DNA from: Psychrobacter pygoscelis
GTDB lineage: Bacteria > Pseudomonadota > Gammaproteobacteria > Pseudomonadales > Moraxellaceae
Length of the DNA: 64,000 nucleotides
Direction of reading: 5' to 3'
Assembly: GCF_004335015.1 (NCBI RefSeq)
Contig: NZ_RQRU01000001.1
Location: 62,001 to 126,000, forward strand
The position numbers were made by a program, and so were the translations under genes. Of this stretch, positions 9,605-18,850 are shown in pieces (the first letter of the stretch is position 1; each line of letters opens with the position of its first letter). The notes under the pieces were generated by a model. The model saw only the letters and a list, made by a program, of their open reading frames with translations, did not search any database and was not told the origin of the DNA.

Positions 9605-10354
9605 TTAGTCATTAACACAAATACCTTTGGTCTGGCAATGCTGCTTAATTGCTTCATATACCTGATCAGCATCTAATGTAGAGCTGTCGATAACTAACGC
9701 ATCTTTGGCAGGTTTTGAGGGCGAAGCTGCACGAGACTCATCACGACTATCTCGATCTTGAATAGTGGCCAAAATCGCCTCATAGTCAGCTTCTTGACCC
9801 GCTTTTTGTAACTGAGCTACACGCCTTTGGGCACGCGACTCACTACTGGCAGTTAAGAATATTTTGACATCAGCGTTAGGAAATACCACGGTTCCCATAT
9901 CGCGGCCATCGGCAATCACTCCTGATTGCTCAGCCATTCGCTGCTGTAGACTCAATAGTGCCTGACGTACTTTAGGGAATACTGCAACTTTTGAAGCATA
10001 GCCCCCCACTGTCTCATTACGGATATCATTACCAATCAAAGCATCATCGACTAAGATATCAACGTTACCCGTTGCCTGATTTGGCATAAAACTAATGGTT
10101 AACTTTTGTGTTAAACCAGTAATAGCCTCTTCATCAAGTGGGATAGAACTGCTATTATTAAGTAGCCCTGCTTCAAAGGCCTTTAATCCGACGATTCTAT
10201 ATAAAGCACCAGAATCCAGTAGCTGATAATTTAACGCTTTGGCCAGCCGCCATGCAGCTGTACCTTTACCTGCTCCGCTAGGCCCATCGATAGTAATTAC
10301 TGGGTAGCGCATTTTGGACGCTCTATCATCGGCAGTATCACATTCTAGCGTCAT
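9605..10354 (-). CDS. cmk: Cytidylate kinase
   Basis: A 249-residue nucleoside monophosphate kinase that phosphorylates CMP and dCMP with ATP. The P-loop GPSGAGKGT is near residues 24-32. DGRDMGTVVFP and the lid-type RRVAQLQKAG and RDSRDESRAASP stretches match bacterial Cmk. An ATG at 10312 would give a family-sized protein (235 residues, E. coli 227). The upstream ATG at 10354 has the better ribosome binding site (AAGGGA about 7 nt away), so I keep it, with some doubt. It is the first gene of the cmk-rpsA-ihfB order and probably has its own promoter in the 368-bp gap upstream. Confidence 0.93.
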   Translation of the reverse strand: MTLECDTADDRASKMRYPVITIDGPSGAGKGTAAWRLAKALNYQLLDSGALYRIVGLKAFEAGLLNNSSSIPLDEEAITGLTQKLTISFMPNQATGNVDILVDDALIGNDIRNETVGGYASKVAVFPKVRQALLSLQQRMAEQSGVIADGRDMGTVVFPNADVKIFLTASSESRAQRRVAQLQKAGQEADYEAILATIQDRDSRDESRAASPSKPAKDALVIDSSTLDADQVYEAIKQHCQTKGICVND

Positions 10355-10722
10355 ATATCCCTTAACTCTATCATTGGTTAGACCATCATAAATATGGCTT
10401 GCTGTCCATCAATCGTACATTGTATAAGTATTTTAACTGATATTTGTAACTACACTCACGCGTTAGCTGATTGAATCTTCGATTTGTTTAGATTTACTAT
10501 AAAAATAACCAATCTCCTAGACTTTCGTTCAGCTACTCAAATACCAAAGCTAAATAGGGCAATATTATAGCAAACCATAATCCTAATCACTAGCAATGAT
10601 TACAATTTATTAAGCTTCTTGGATGCTACGTAAGATATTTCTAAACCTTTTTGACTCACTCTTAGTTTGATTGACGGGTAGCTTACTTTTCCGCTTATTA
10701 ATTTATCATTAAGGCAGCACGT
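10355..10722. other. Intergenic region between tadA and cmk
   Basis: 368 bp, AT-rich, no ORF. It lies downstream of tadA and upstream of cmk on the minus strand and probably holds the cmk promoter. I see no strong terminator or repeat in it. Confidence 0.45.
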
Positions 10723-11328
10723 CTATAGAGCGCTAACAGTTTTTCGTTGCCGACGTAGTTTAAAGAATCTCTTTAACAACTGACTGCTTTGCTCAGCACA
10801 CAGTCCGCCCGCTACCTGAATATGATGATTGTAAAAATCAAAGCTGGTTAAGTCTAGTTGACTGCCTAACATACCTGCTCGCGGCTCACGAGTTGCATAA
10901 ATAATACGGCTAAGACGAGCATGAATCAGCGCACCAAGACACATTGTACAAGGCTCTAACGTCACATACAGCGTCGTATCTGCCGGCAAGCGATAGTTTT
11001 GTATGGCTGTACATGCAGCTCTAAGTGCGACTATCTCGGCATGACAAGTCGGATCATGCTGGCTAATGGGCTGATTGAACCCCTGACCTATGATTTTATC
11101 TTCATGAACCAAGACTGCCCCAACAGGAACTTCGCCAAGACTAGCACCATTTTGCGCCATCGCTAATGCTTGCTGCATCCAGCTGACGGCTTGTGGTTGC
11201 CAGAATACTGCTGTTTCAGTGCTATCTAACTTTGTAAACGACGATAGCTGCTCATCACTAGTTTTATATAAACTGTTTTTTGGCTTTAGATAGTTCTGAG
11301 ATAACTGTGGGACACTGCTGGTAAGCAT
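10723..11328 (-). CDS. tadA: tRNA adenosine(34) deaminase
   Basis: A 201-residue zinc enzyme that converts adenosine 34 of tRNA-Arg(ACG) to inosine. The deaminase zinc motif is complete: HAEIVAL gives the His ligand and catalytic Glu, and PCTMCLGALIHARL gives the two Cys ligands (PCxxC). It has about 45 extra polar residues at the N-terminus compared with E. coli TadA (167), before MQQALAMAQNGASLGEVPVGAV where the conserved domain begins. The ATG at 11328 has GGAGAG about 14 nt upstream, rather far, so a later start cannot be excluded. It follows ung by 37 bp on the same strand, suggesting an ung-tadA unit. It is essential in most bacteria. Confidence 0.93.
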   Translation of the reverse strand: MLTSSVPQLSQNYLKPKNSLYKTSDEQLSSFTKLDSTETAVFWQPQAVSWMQQALAMAQNGASLGEVPVGAVLVHEDKIIGQGFNQPISQHDPTCHAEIVALRAACTAIQNYRLPADTTLYVTLEPCTMCLGALIHARLSRIIYATREPRAGMLGSQLDLTSFDFYNHHIQVAGGLCAEQSSQLLKRFFKLRRQRKTVSAL

Positions 11329-11365
11329 GTTATTGATTTACTCTCCTAACTTTAGTATCGACTGA

Positions 11366-12109
11366 TTACTGTGGTAACTGCCAATCGATCGGTGACTTGC
11401 CATATTGCATCAGATATTCATTAGTCTTAGAAAATGGCTTGGTACCAAAGAACCCACCTCGGTTCGCGGCCAATGGTGAAGGATGTACTGACGTCAATAT
11501 CAGATGACGGCTGGTATCGATAAACTTCCCTTTGCTCTTAGCCTTGCTACCCCATAAGATAAATACCGTATGCTCGGTCTGCTCATTAACCACATCGATG
11601 ACCGCATCAGTGAACTGCTCCCAACCTTGACCTTGATGACTACCCGCCTGACCGGCTTCAACAGATAAGGAAGCATTAAGCAGCAATACCCCTTGCTGCG
11701 CCCAATAAGTCAGATCACCATGCGCTGAATATTTGGTTCCTATGTCATCAGCCATCTCCTTTAAGACATTGTTTAAAGATGGCGGCTTAGGAATGGTCTT
11801 GGGCACAGAAAACGACAACCCCATTGCTTGACCAGGGTTGTGATAAGGATCTTGACCTAAAATGACGACTTTGACTTTCGATAATGGCGTCAAATCAAAG
11901 GCGTTAAACATTAGCGGTGCAGGTGGGTAGATGGTCTTGCCTGCTTGATACTCTTGCCTCAAAAAGGTACGTAAATTATCCATATTGTCAGAGGTCAGCT
12001 CGTCTGCCAATGCAGATTTCCAATCTTCAGGCATACGCACATTGGCCAAAATGGCTTCTTTTTCGGCGTTAGTCTTTTTTGTGGTTGCCGGATCGTCAAA
12101 CAGTTCCAT
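11366..12109 (-). CDS. ung: Uracil-DNA glycosylase (family 1)
   Basis: A 247-residue base-excision repair enzyme that removes uracil from DNA. The water-activating motif GQDPYHNPGQAMGLSFSVP and the second catalytic motif HPSPLAANRGGFFG are intact, giving the active-site Asp and His. LLLNASLSVEAG and FILWGSKAK are also family-typical. Length is near normal (E. coli 229), with a short extra polar N-terminus. The start is the ATG at 12109 with AGAGAAG about 5 nt upstream. It lies between clpA, from which it is separated by a terminator-like hairpin, and tadA, with which it is probably co-transcribed. Confidence 0.96.
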   Translation of the reverse strand: MELFDDPATTKKTNAEKEAILANVRMPEDWKSALADELTSDNMDNLRTFLRQEYQAGKTIYPPAPLMFNAFDLTPLSKVKVVILGQDPYHNPGQAMGLSFSVPKTIPKPPSLNNVLKEMADDIGTKYSAHGDLTYWAQQGVLLLNASLSVEAGQAGSHQGQGWEQFTDAVIDVVNEQTEHTVFILWGSKAKSKGKFIDTSRHLILTSVHPSPLAANRGGFFGTKPFSKTNEYLMQYGKSPIDWQLPQ

Positions 12110-12140
12110 AAGTCTTCTCTATATAAAAATTAGTATGCCT

Positions 12141-12168
12141 AAAAAACGGCTACCGAAGTAACCGTTTA
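12141..12168 (-). terminator. Probable intrinsic terminator of clpA
   Basis: Arms AAACGGCTAC and GTAACCGTTT around a CGAA loop pair with a single mismatch. Read on the minus strand the hairpin is followed by TTTTTTAGG. It lies 33 bp beyond the clpA stop codon. Confidence 0.7.
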
Positions 12169-12200
12169 TGATAAATAGAAACACGCTTAGTAGTCAAAGC

Positions 12201-14825
12201 TTAGCTGGGCATAGATTGTGAATGGTCGCCATTACGAGAGCCATGGGTCTCTACCACGGTAAGCAAAATCTCACGGTTATTCACCGTAGCTTTATCCATC
12301 GCTTTGGGCTGATTATCATCTGCCTTATCCGTAGAGATAGTACTACTACCCTGCTCAGATTCATCTTCTGTTGGCTGAAGCGTCACATGAACAGTACCCC
12401 CATCTGCCAAGTCACCAAACAGGATCATACTTGCCAATGGCTTTTTGATCTCATCTTGGATAAGGCGCTGCATAGGCCGTGCACCCATAAGACGATCATA
12501 GCCTTTGGCCGCTAGATAATCACGGACCTCATCATCAATCTCTAGCATGACCTGCTTATCATCCAGCTGCGCTTGTAGCTCAACTAAGAACTTGTCAACG
12601 ACAGAAACCACAATCGATGGATCAAGAGGATTGAACTGAATGATCGCATCTAAGCGATTTCGGAACTCAGGGGTGAATACCCGCTTTAACGCCTCTGAGT
12701 TGTCCTTGCTATGATCTTGATGGGTAAAGCCCATAGAGGCACGGCTCATGCTGTCTGCGCCTACGTTAGTGGTCATAATAAGAATGACCTGCTTGAAGCT
12801 TGACACCCGGCCATTATTGTCTGTCAAAGTTCCGTGATCCATGACTTGAAGCAATAAATTAAAAACGTCCGGATGTGCTTTTTCAATTTCATCAAGCAGT
12901 AATACGCAGTGCGGGAATTGATTGATTTTCTCTGTTAATAATCCGCCTTGGTCAAAACCGACATACCCTGGGGGCGCACCAATAAGTCGCGAAGCAGTAT
13001 GAGCTTCCATATATTCCGACATATCGAAGCGTACCAACTCTACTCCCAGTAAGTTGGCTAATTGACGCGATACTTCAGTCTTACCCACACCAGTAGGACC
13101 CGCAAACATAAAGGAGCCAATCGGTTTATCAGGAGACTTCAGTCCAGCTCGTGACAGCTTAATCGCATCAGACAATGTGTCAATAGCTTCGTCTTGACCG
13201 AAGACCAAGCGCTTGAGATCGCGATCTAAATGCTCAAGTAATGACTTATCATCATTGGATACTGACTTGGGTGGAATCCGCGCCAGCTTAGCAACGATAG
13301 CTTCGATATCCTCTACATCGATTACTGTCACACTTTTATGAGCTTCAGCACTATTATGGCTGGTATCAGATTTGGAGACATCGACTTTATCACTCGTCGA
13401 AGTATCATCATTTGTAGAATCATCTACATCATCAGCAGCCTGATGCATTGATTTCGGCCCAGATTCAGCAGAGTCTGAATCTTGAGATAACTCAGCAAAC
13501 TCAAATGACTTAGCCTTACTGCTGCTCGTCTCTTCTTCGAGAGTAGTCAGTAGCGCATCTTCAGCTTCAGTGTCCGCAACCTCAGGAGTGATGCCCAAGC
13601 GCTTATACGCACCCGCCTCATCAATCACATCGATCGCTTTATCTGGTAAAAACCGCTCATGAACATGTTTAGCAGATAGCTTTACCGCACTAACCAATGC
13701 GGCATCTGTATATGAGACATTATGAAACTCTTCATAGCGGGGTTTTAATCCCCGAAGAATATCGATACTGTCTTCGATACTCGGCTCTTTGACATCAATT
13801 TTTTGGAAGCGTCTAGACAACGCATGATCCTTTTCAAAGACTTGACGATACTCACTAAAGGTCGTCGAACCAATGCAGCGCAGTTCACCGTTGGCTAAAG
13901 CAGGCTTAATAAGGTTAGACACGTCCATATTGCTGCTCATAGAAGAGCCAGCACCAATAATCATGTGAATCTCATCAATAAATAAGATGGCATTGGTTTT
14001 TTTTCTTAGGGCATCCAGTAGGCTTTTCATGCGCTTTTCAAAGTCACCGCGGTATTTGGTGCCAGCGATTAAAGAACCTATATCCAAGCTATAGATGACG
14101 CAGCCATTAAGAGGCTTGGGCGCTTTTTCATTGATAATAAGCCACGCAAGACCTTCCGCTATAGAGGTCTTACCCACACCGGGGTCACCTACCAATAGAG
14201 GGTTATTTTTGCGGCGACGACATAATACTTGTGCAGTACGTTCGATTTCACTAGCGCGTCCAATTAATGGATCGGTCTTACCCTCAGCGGCACGCTTATT
14301 TAGATTGGTAGCAAACTCTACCAGAGGATCTTTACTGGTCTTTTCCGAACGACTATCAGAGCTGATGCCAGATTTCGCTTCGCCATCATCAGCTTTATCT
14401 TGACCATGAGATAGATACTGGGTCAATTCAAGTCGACTAACACCTTGTTTTTTAAGTAAATATACCGCATAAGTATCATGCTCAGAGAACATTGACACTA
14501 ATATATCAGAGCCTTCAACCAAGCGCCCACCACCGATAGACTGCACATGAAAAATCGCGCGTTGTAAGATTCTATCAAAGCTTTGCGTGGGCTGCGGAGA
14601 CTGCTCGACGTCTTCATCAAGAGTTGGAGTATGCTTGTTAATATAGGCTTCCAGCTCTGCACGAAGCGTCGATATATCTCCGCCACAGGCCTTTAGCGTC
14701 GTAGCGGCATGATTGTTCTCAAGTAGAGCTAACAGTAAATGCTCTACAGTGAGATATTCATGAGATTTTTGCCGGGCAAGAGTCATTGCCAGGCGCAAAG
14801 ACACTTCTAAATGACGACTTAACAT
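12201..14825 (-). CDS. clpA: ATP-dependent Clp protease ATP-binding subunit ClpA
   Basis: An 874-residue AAA+ unfoldase that feeds substrates to ClpP and takes N-degron substrates from ClpS. It has an N-domain with two Clp_N repeats (about 1-145). The first AAA+ module has Walker A GDPGVGKTS and Walker B ILFIDEIH. The second has GPTGVGKTE and VLLLDEIEKAHPD. A loop reading SMGFTHQ matches the ClpP-binding IGL loop of E. coli (SIGLIHQ). The protein is over 100 residues longer than E. coli ClpA (758), mostly because of an acidic, Ser/Asp-rich insertion at about residues 407-497 between the two AAA+ modules, plus a polar C-terminal tail. The start is the ATG at 14825. clpS is on the same strand but about 920 bp upstream, unusually far. 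clpP is not in the window. Confidence 0.96.
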   Translation of the reverse strand: MLSRHLEVSLRLAMTLARQKSHEYLTVEHLLLALLENNHAATTLKACGGDISTLRAELEAYINKHTPTLDEDVEQSPQPTQSFDRILQRAIFHVQSIGGGRLVEGSDILVSMFSEHDTYAVYLLKKQGVSRLELTQYLSHGQDKADDGEAKSGISSDSRSEKTSKDPLVEFATNLNKRAAEGKTDPLIGRASEIERTAQVLCRRRKNNPLLVGDPGVGKTSIAEGLAWLIINEKAPKPLNGCVIYSLDIGSLIAGTKYRGDFEKRMKSLLDALRKKTNAILFIDEIHMIIGAGSSMSSNMDVSNLIKPALANGELRCIGSTTFSEYRQVFEKDHALSRRFQKIDVKEPSIEDSIDILRGLKPRYEEFHNVSYTDAALVSAVKLSAKHVHERFLPDKAIDVIDEAGAYKRLGITPEVADTEAEDALLTTLEEETSSSKAKSFEFAELSQDSDSAESGPKSMHQAADDVDDSTNDDTSTSDKVDVSKSDTSHNSAEAHKSVTVIDVEDIEAIVAKLARIPPKSVSNDDKSLLEHLDRDLKRLVFGQDEAIDTLSDAIKLSRAGLKSPDKPIGSFMFAGPTGVGKTEVSRQLANLLGVELVRFDMSEYMEAHTASRLIGAPPGYVGFDQGGLLTEKINQFPHCVLLLDEIEKAHPDVFNLLLQVMDHGTLTDNNGRVSSFKQVILIMTTNVGADSMSRASMGFTHQDHSKDNSEALKRVFTPEFRNRLDAIIQFNPLDPSIVVSVVDKFLVELQAQLDDKQVMLEIDDEVRDYLAAKGYDRLMGARPMQRLIQDEIKKPLASMILFGDLADGGTVHVTLQPTEDESEQGSSTISTDKADDNQPKAMDKATVNNREILLTVVETHGSRNGDHSQSMPS

Positions 14826-15745
14826 AAATATATCCTACGGTTGAACAGGTCTTAGCTATCTTTACTATAGCTTAATCGGTTTTTTGTACCATGACAATTA
14901 AGTGAAGGGTACAATCAAGGGTATCAGTGGCTAAAGGCGAGTGGCTGCTTTGTCATTAAAATGTGCGTAGTGAGCTTGGCAAACAATAGTAGTGTAATAG
15001 CGCATTGGTATCGGTATCAGCTTTGTAAAAACTTAAATCTACATAAGACAAATGCCTATTGAGCAAAGCTTAGAATAATATCAACAAAAACACCATACCA
15101 CTAAGCTGCTTGATCCCACCATATTCATCCTGTCTCATATACACGTGAATTAAAGACACGATGATAGGACTGTACCACGAACTTGATGCTCCTGTCTTTT
15201 CCTTTGATGAGCGTTATCAGATGATAAGAGATTATTAGGGTGTATTAGGTGTCCTAAATGATACCTTTGCAGCCCTTAGACTATACACAGATAAGCCTAC
15301 TCAATATCTTCCTTAACTCTCAGAGGCCTTGACCAAGTAATTTTATAATTCTACAAGCTATACCCTTTAAATAAGGTTTGCTAAGTATAAAATCAAGAGC
15401 AGCCGCTAAATCATTTCCATGAATGCTGCCATTAAGATATCACCGGTATAAGAAGGAATGCTAACGCTTGAATATCACGTTAGCTGAGAACAGCAATCGT
15501 ATAGTAGAGTCGCTATTGAAAGCAGCCAGAAGGGCTAGAGTGTTGCTATTTGATAAGGGTTGATTCTGAGAAACTATGCCAAGAGAAGCGAATAAATCGA
15601 ACCATGAATAGCAACACAGAACAACATAAAAAGCAGAGAGGAAGCTTGTGTACAGGAAGATTATAGTGATTGTTTAGATTTATGCGCTGATTGATTGGCT
15701 AATATGGAAGAATAATAGCCTCAATCTCGCAATTATATCGCTGAG
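14826..15745. other. Long gene-free gap between clpS and clpA
   Basis: About 920 bp with no ORF longer than about 25 codons that looks coding on either strand, and no recognisable RNA gene, repeat or insertion-sequence remnant. It should hold the clpA promoter. In most gammaproteobacteria clpS and clpA are separated by well under 150 bp, so this stretch is unexplained. Confidence 0.5.
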
Positions 15746-16147
15746 TTATTCACCTTGATGAGGTTCAATTTGCGTTAATAGAGGGTAACCTTCGCGGTTG
15801 GCTAAACTATTTACCTTCTGTGCCTTTGTCTCAGCGATATCCTTTGGATAAATGCCAGCTATGCCCTTACCCGTATTATGGATACTCAGCATGATCTCTA
15901 CCGCGGTATCAATATTGTGACGGAACTCTGATTGCAGTATATGAACAACAAACTCCATCGGCGTGTAGTTGTCATTGTACATTACTACCGCATACATAGG
16001 CGGTTTAGCCAATTCTGGTTCGGCAACCAGTACGTCCGCTTGTGGATTACTCTCGGTATCATCGTCCTGCGCAAAGGGACTCACTGGCACATTAGGATAA
16101 TGCCAATCTAGCACTGGTGTTAGCAGGGAGGGTTTAATTAAATTCAT
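15746..16147 (-). CDS. clpS: ATP-dependent Clp protease adaptor ClpS
   Basis: A 133-residue adaptor that binds bulky N-terminal residues of substrates and delivers them to ClpA (the N-end rule). The conserved core reads YAVVMYNDNYTPMEFVVHIL, with the Asn-Asp pair and Met of the N-degron pocket, then SIHNTGKGIAGIYPKDIAETK, matching the family's H-x-x-G-x-G...Y...AETK signature. The N-terminus is about 25 residues longer than in E. coli ClpS (106) and probably disordered. The start is the ATG at 16147. Its partner clpA lies 920 bp downstream on the same strand rather than immediately adjacent. Confidence 0.95.
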   Translation of the reverse strand: MNLIKPSLLTPVLDWHYPNVPVSPFAQDDDTESNPQADVLVAEPELAKPPMYAVVMYNDNYTPMEFVVHILQSEFRHNIDTAVEIMLSIHNTGKGIAGIYPKDIAETKAQKVNSLANREGYPLLTQIEPHQGE

Positions 16148-16328
16148 AAACTTAAATTATCAAAGTTGTCTTTGAAATAGGTAAATAAGGCCAAAGAAAT
16201 AAAAATAACTGATTATAAAGATGGGCCTGAGTAATAGTAGTCCTTTAAGCAACACATAGGGCTTGGCAACTTCCCTATTCTCATTGAGCATAATTAGGCA
16301 TTACGCAACACACACAGGTTTATAAGCA

Positions 16329-17120
16329 TTATTCAGAGTCTACAGGGTTTTTATCCACCTCAGGTAAATCTTCTAAAGATAGCGGCATATCTTCTACACT
16401 ACCACCCAACTGCCAGTTGTATAGATTTTCGCTATTTTGGCCACCTGCGCTAAGATCTAACTTTACTTGTAAAGGCTCAAAACCTTCAGGCATCATAAAT
16501 CGACCACGAATCCTTGCGATACCATTAATATCGTAACGGCTAGGATCTAGTGGAACTTCAACCAGGCTGTCATCATTGAGTAATGTCAATGTCGGTCGAA
16601 GTGTCTTAACACTACCATCTTTACTCAGCATCGCGACATCGAATCGGTATTCAAAGGCATTTTCAGGGAGAGGTTCGATTTTTGCGCCAATCACCTGAAG
16701 GGGCATACCGCCTTTTTTGACAATATAATCTGCAAATACCTGATTGACCTGCTGTAGCTGTCGACTGGTAACCTTAAGCGACTCATCTGCCTGCCGTAGC
16801 TCGTCTAAGTTAGTTAAGCTAATCGCTAACTCTTGCTTGGCCGTCGCGACGTCATTAGTTAAGATCTCATTTTGTTGTTTGAGCGATTTGACCTGCTCGA
16901 CCGTCAATGATTCACCATCTACGCTTTTGGTTATGGCCTCTTGCGAGGCATGAAATCCGCGCTGATAGCCAATCTTCTGACCGAATATTAGAGCTACTAT
17001 TGCTGTCGTTACCATAGCCAATACAAACAAGACCAAAACCCAAGTAGTGAAGCCTGATTGGCCACTTTGATTACAAACCTGCGGTGTCCTGCCCGTGTTA
17101 GACGTTGTCAAATCACTCAT
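16329..17120 (-). CDS. Single-pass membrane protein with coiled coil (DUF6776-like)
   Basis: A roughly 263-residue protein of unknown function. It has a cytoplasmic N-terminus, one transmembrane helix (WVLVLFVLAMVTTAIVALIFG, about residues 25-45), a coiled coil rich in Leu/Gln/Glu (about 70-125), then a beta-rich domain with AFEYRFDVAMLSKDG and similar text. This matches the layout of a family of gammaproteobacterial proteins found close to argC, as in Pseudomonas; I assign it from memory, without a search. The open frame reaches 17195, but the ATG at 17120 (MSDLTTSN) gives a sensible short cytoplasmic tail; ATGs at 17132 and 17129 are alternatives. It lies between argC and clpS on the same strand. 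No function should be assumed. Confidence 0.6.
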   Translation of the reverse strand: MSDLTTSNTGRTPQVCNQSGQSGFTTWVLVLFVLAMVTTAIVALIFGQKIGYQRGFHASQEAITKSVDGESLTVEQVKSLKQQNEILTNDVATAKQELAISLTNLDELRQADESLKVTSRQLQQVNQVFADYIVKKGGMPLQVIGAKIEPLPENAFEYRFDVAMLSKDGSVKTLRPTLTLLNDDSLVEVPLDPSRYDINGIARIRGRFMMPEGFEPLQVKLDLSAGGQNSENLYNWQLGGSVEDMPLSLEDLPEVDKNPVDSE

Positions 17121-17613
17121 TATCTTCATCATTACCGTTAATATTAGCGAATGCGCTGGCTGGCAACTGTCCCTAATCTTGCAAACTAAGTACAAAATAA
17201 CTGACTACGCAATCTTGTAAAGGGAGTCTTACCTTTTGAGTTAAGAACGCCGTATTATAACGGAAAAACCCCTTAATACCTAGCTTACTTAAATAATGTC
17301 TAATTATATTTCAGCTGAACTTATCTGCTGGTTTCGCTTAACTTTTAATGTTTGTCATGGTCTGACCATAACGTAGATAGCCACTCATATAAAGTAAATG
17401 ACAAGTCGCAAGCCATCAATCACACAGTAGTAATATCCGCAGCACTAAAACTGATACGCAAAACAGTAGCTGGTATAAATTTACTAGCAAGAGGTCATGA
17501 GCTGACTGAGGCGGGGGTAAATTTATTCCAGCGACGTTGTGTCAACTATAAAATGGATTGACTGTATAACACTGTGCGCTCAAAGATTAACCGCTTAACG
17601 TTGTTGTGATAAA
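17121..17613. other. Intergenic region between argC and the DUF6776-like gene
   Basis: About 490 bp. A 69-codon plus-strand frame at 17352-17561 is open but has no ribosome binding site or recognisable similarity, so I do not call it a gene. The promoter for the DUF6776-like gene is expected here. Confidence 0.4.
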
Positions 17614-18681
17614 TCATGGCACTACCGGCACATGCGAGAGACCCAAACTCTCTTCCAGACCAAACACCACATTCATGCTCTGAACAGCTTGACCAGCCGC
17701 ACCTTTAACCAAGTTATCTTGCACGACCAGTACGGTCAGCTCTTGATGCGTATTATCTTGCACTACAGCGATCCGTAATCGATTGCTCGCACGCACGCTT
17801 CTAGAATCTGGGTATAACCCTGCTGGCAAGACATCGACAAACTGCTCATCGGCATAGCACGCCTCAAACTGCTGCTGCCAATTTACCTGACAACCAGCCT
17901 CGGTTAGCGACAAATGAATGGTCGAGAACATCCCACGAATCATAGGAACCAAATGCGGAACAAAGCGAATACGCTGAGCAAACTGGCTAGAGAGTAGCTG
18001 CATTACCCCCTGCTCCATCTCCGGCAAATGACGATGCCCCGTCACCCCATAAGCTTTAAAGTTATCACCAGCTTCGGCAAAGTTTAAGCCGATATCAGCC
18101 TTGCGTCCTGCTCCCGATACCCCCGACTTGGCATCAACGATAATACGTTTATCAATTAAACGCTCACCTTGCTGATTCTGCTGTTCAATCACAGGCTTTA
18201 GACCTAAGATAGCAGTGGTGGGATAGCAGCCAGGATTGCCAACGATACTGGCAGACTTCAGCTGATCGCGAGTAACTTCTGGTAAACCATAAATAGCTTG
18301 TTTTAGCAGCTCCGGACAAGCATGACTATGCTTATACCAAGCTTCAAAATCCTCAAGGGACTGTAAGCGAAAATCAGCTGCTAAATCGATCACTTTAACG
18401 CCCGCCTCAGTAAGTCTTGCTGCATGCTGCATCGCTACCCCATGTGGCGTGGCAAAAAATACCACATCACACTTCGTCAATGCATCAAAGGTTGACTCAT
18501 CCATATCGCTAAATACTAAGTCCGACACGCCGCGCAAACTGGTAAAAACCTCATCCACACGGGTCCCAGCCTCGCTTCGGGAGGTCAATAAGTCAATAGA
18601 TACTTTCGGATGCCCAGCTAATAATCGAATAAGCTCGACCCCGGTATAGCCAGTACCACCTACAATCGCTGCTGAAATCAT
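17614..18681 (-). CDS. argC: N-acetyl-gamma-glutamyl-phosphate reductase
   Basis: A 355-residue NADPH-dependent enzyme of arginine biosynthesis that reduces N-acetylglutamyl phosphate to the semialdehyde. The Rossmann motif VGGTGYTGVELIRLLAGHP is at residues 8-26. The catalytic Cys lies in GNPGCYPT about residue 149, and KSGVSGAGRKADI and GVTGHRHLPEM are typical of the family. Length is near that of the Pseudomonas enzyme (344). The start is the ATG at 18681. It lies 169 bp downstream of hemE on the same strand, with a small palindrome between them, so a shared transcript is possible but not shown. Confidence 0.96.
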   Translation of the reverse strand: MISAAIVGGTGYTGVELIRLLAGHPKVSIDLLTSRSEAGTRVDEVFTSLRGVSDLVFSDMDESTFDALTKCDVVFFATPHGVAMQHAARLTEAGVKVIDLAADFRLQSLEDFEAWYKHSHACPELLKQAIYGLPEVTRDQLKSASIVGNPGCYPTTAILGLKPVIEQQNQQGERLIDKRIIVDAKSGVSGAGRKADIGLNFAEAGDNFKAYGVTGHRHLPEMEQGVMQLLSSQFAQRIRFVPHLVPMIRGMFSTIHLSLTEAGCQVNWQQQFEACYADEQFVDVLPAGLYPDSRSVRASNRLRIAVVQDNTHQELTVLVVQDNLVKGAAGQAVQSMNVVFGLEESLGLSHVPVVP

Positions 18682-18799
18682 AATTCATCCTTTATAAAAG
18701 GCATTAATCTACGCCCTAGTATTTAGAGCGAAAAACCATCAATAAAAAATATCAATATAAGTTACCAATATCAATTATCTCTAAAAGTCCATAATGTAT

Positions 18800-18818
18800 A
18801 TCGATAGAAGTTATCGAT
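18800..18818. repeat. Small palindrome between hemE and argC
   Basis: Perfect 7-bp arms ATCGATA and TATCGAT separated by 5 nt (GAAGT), about 120 bp upstream of the argC start. No T-run follows on either side. It could be an operator, but nothing identifies a regulator. Confidence 0.35.
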
Positions 18819-18850
18819 AAAAGCCACTATCGAACAGTCAATAATAACCA

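Noticed and set aside
17352-17561. Plus-strand 69-codon frame between argC and the DUF6776-like gene
   Set aside because: No ribosome binding site, no recognisable similarity, and it lies in an intergenic region of normal length.
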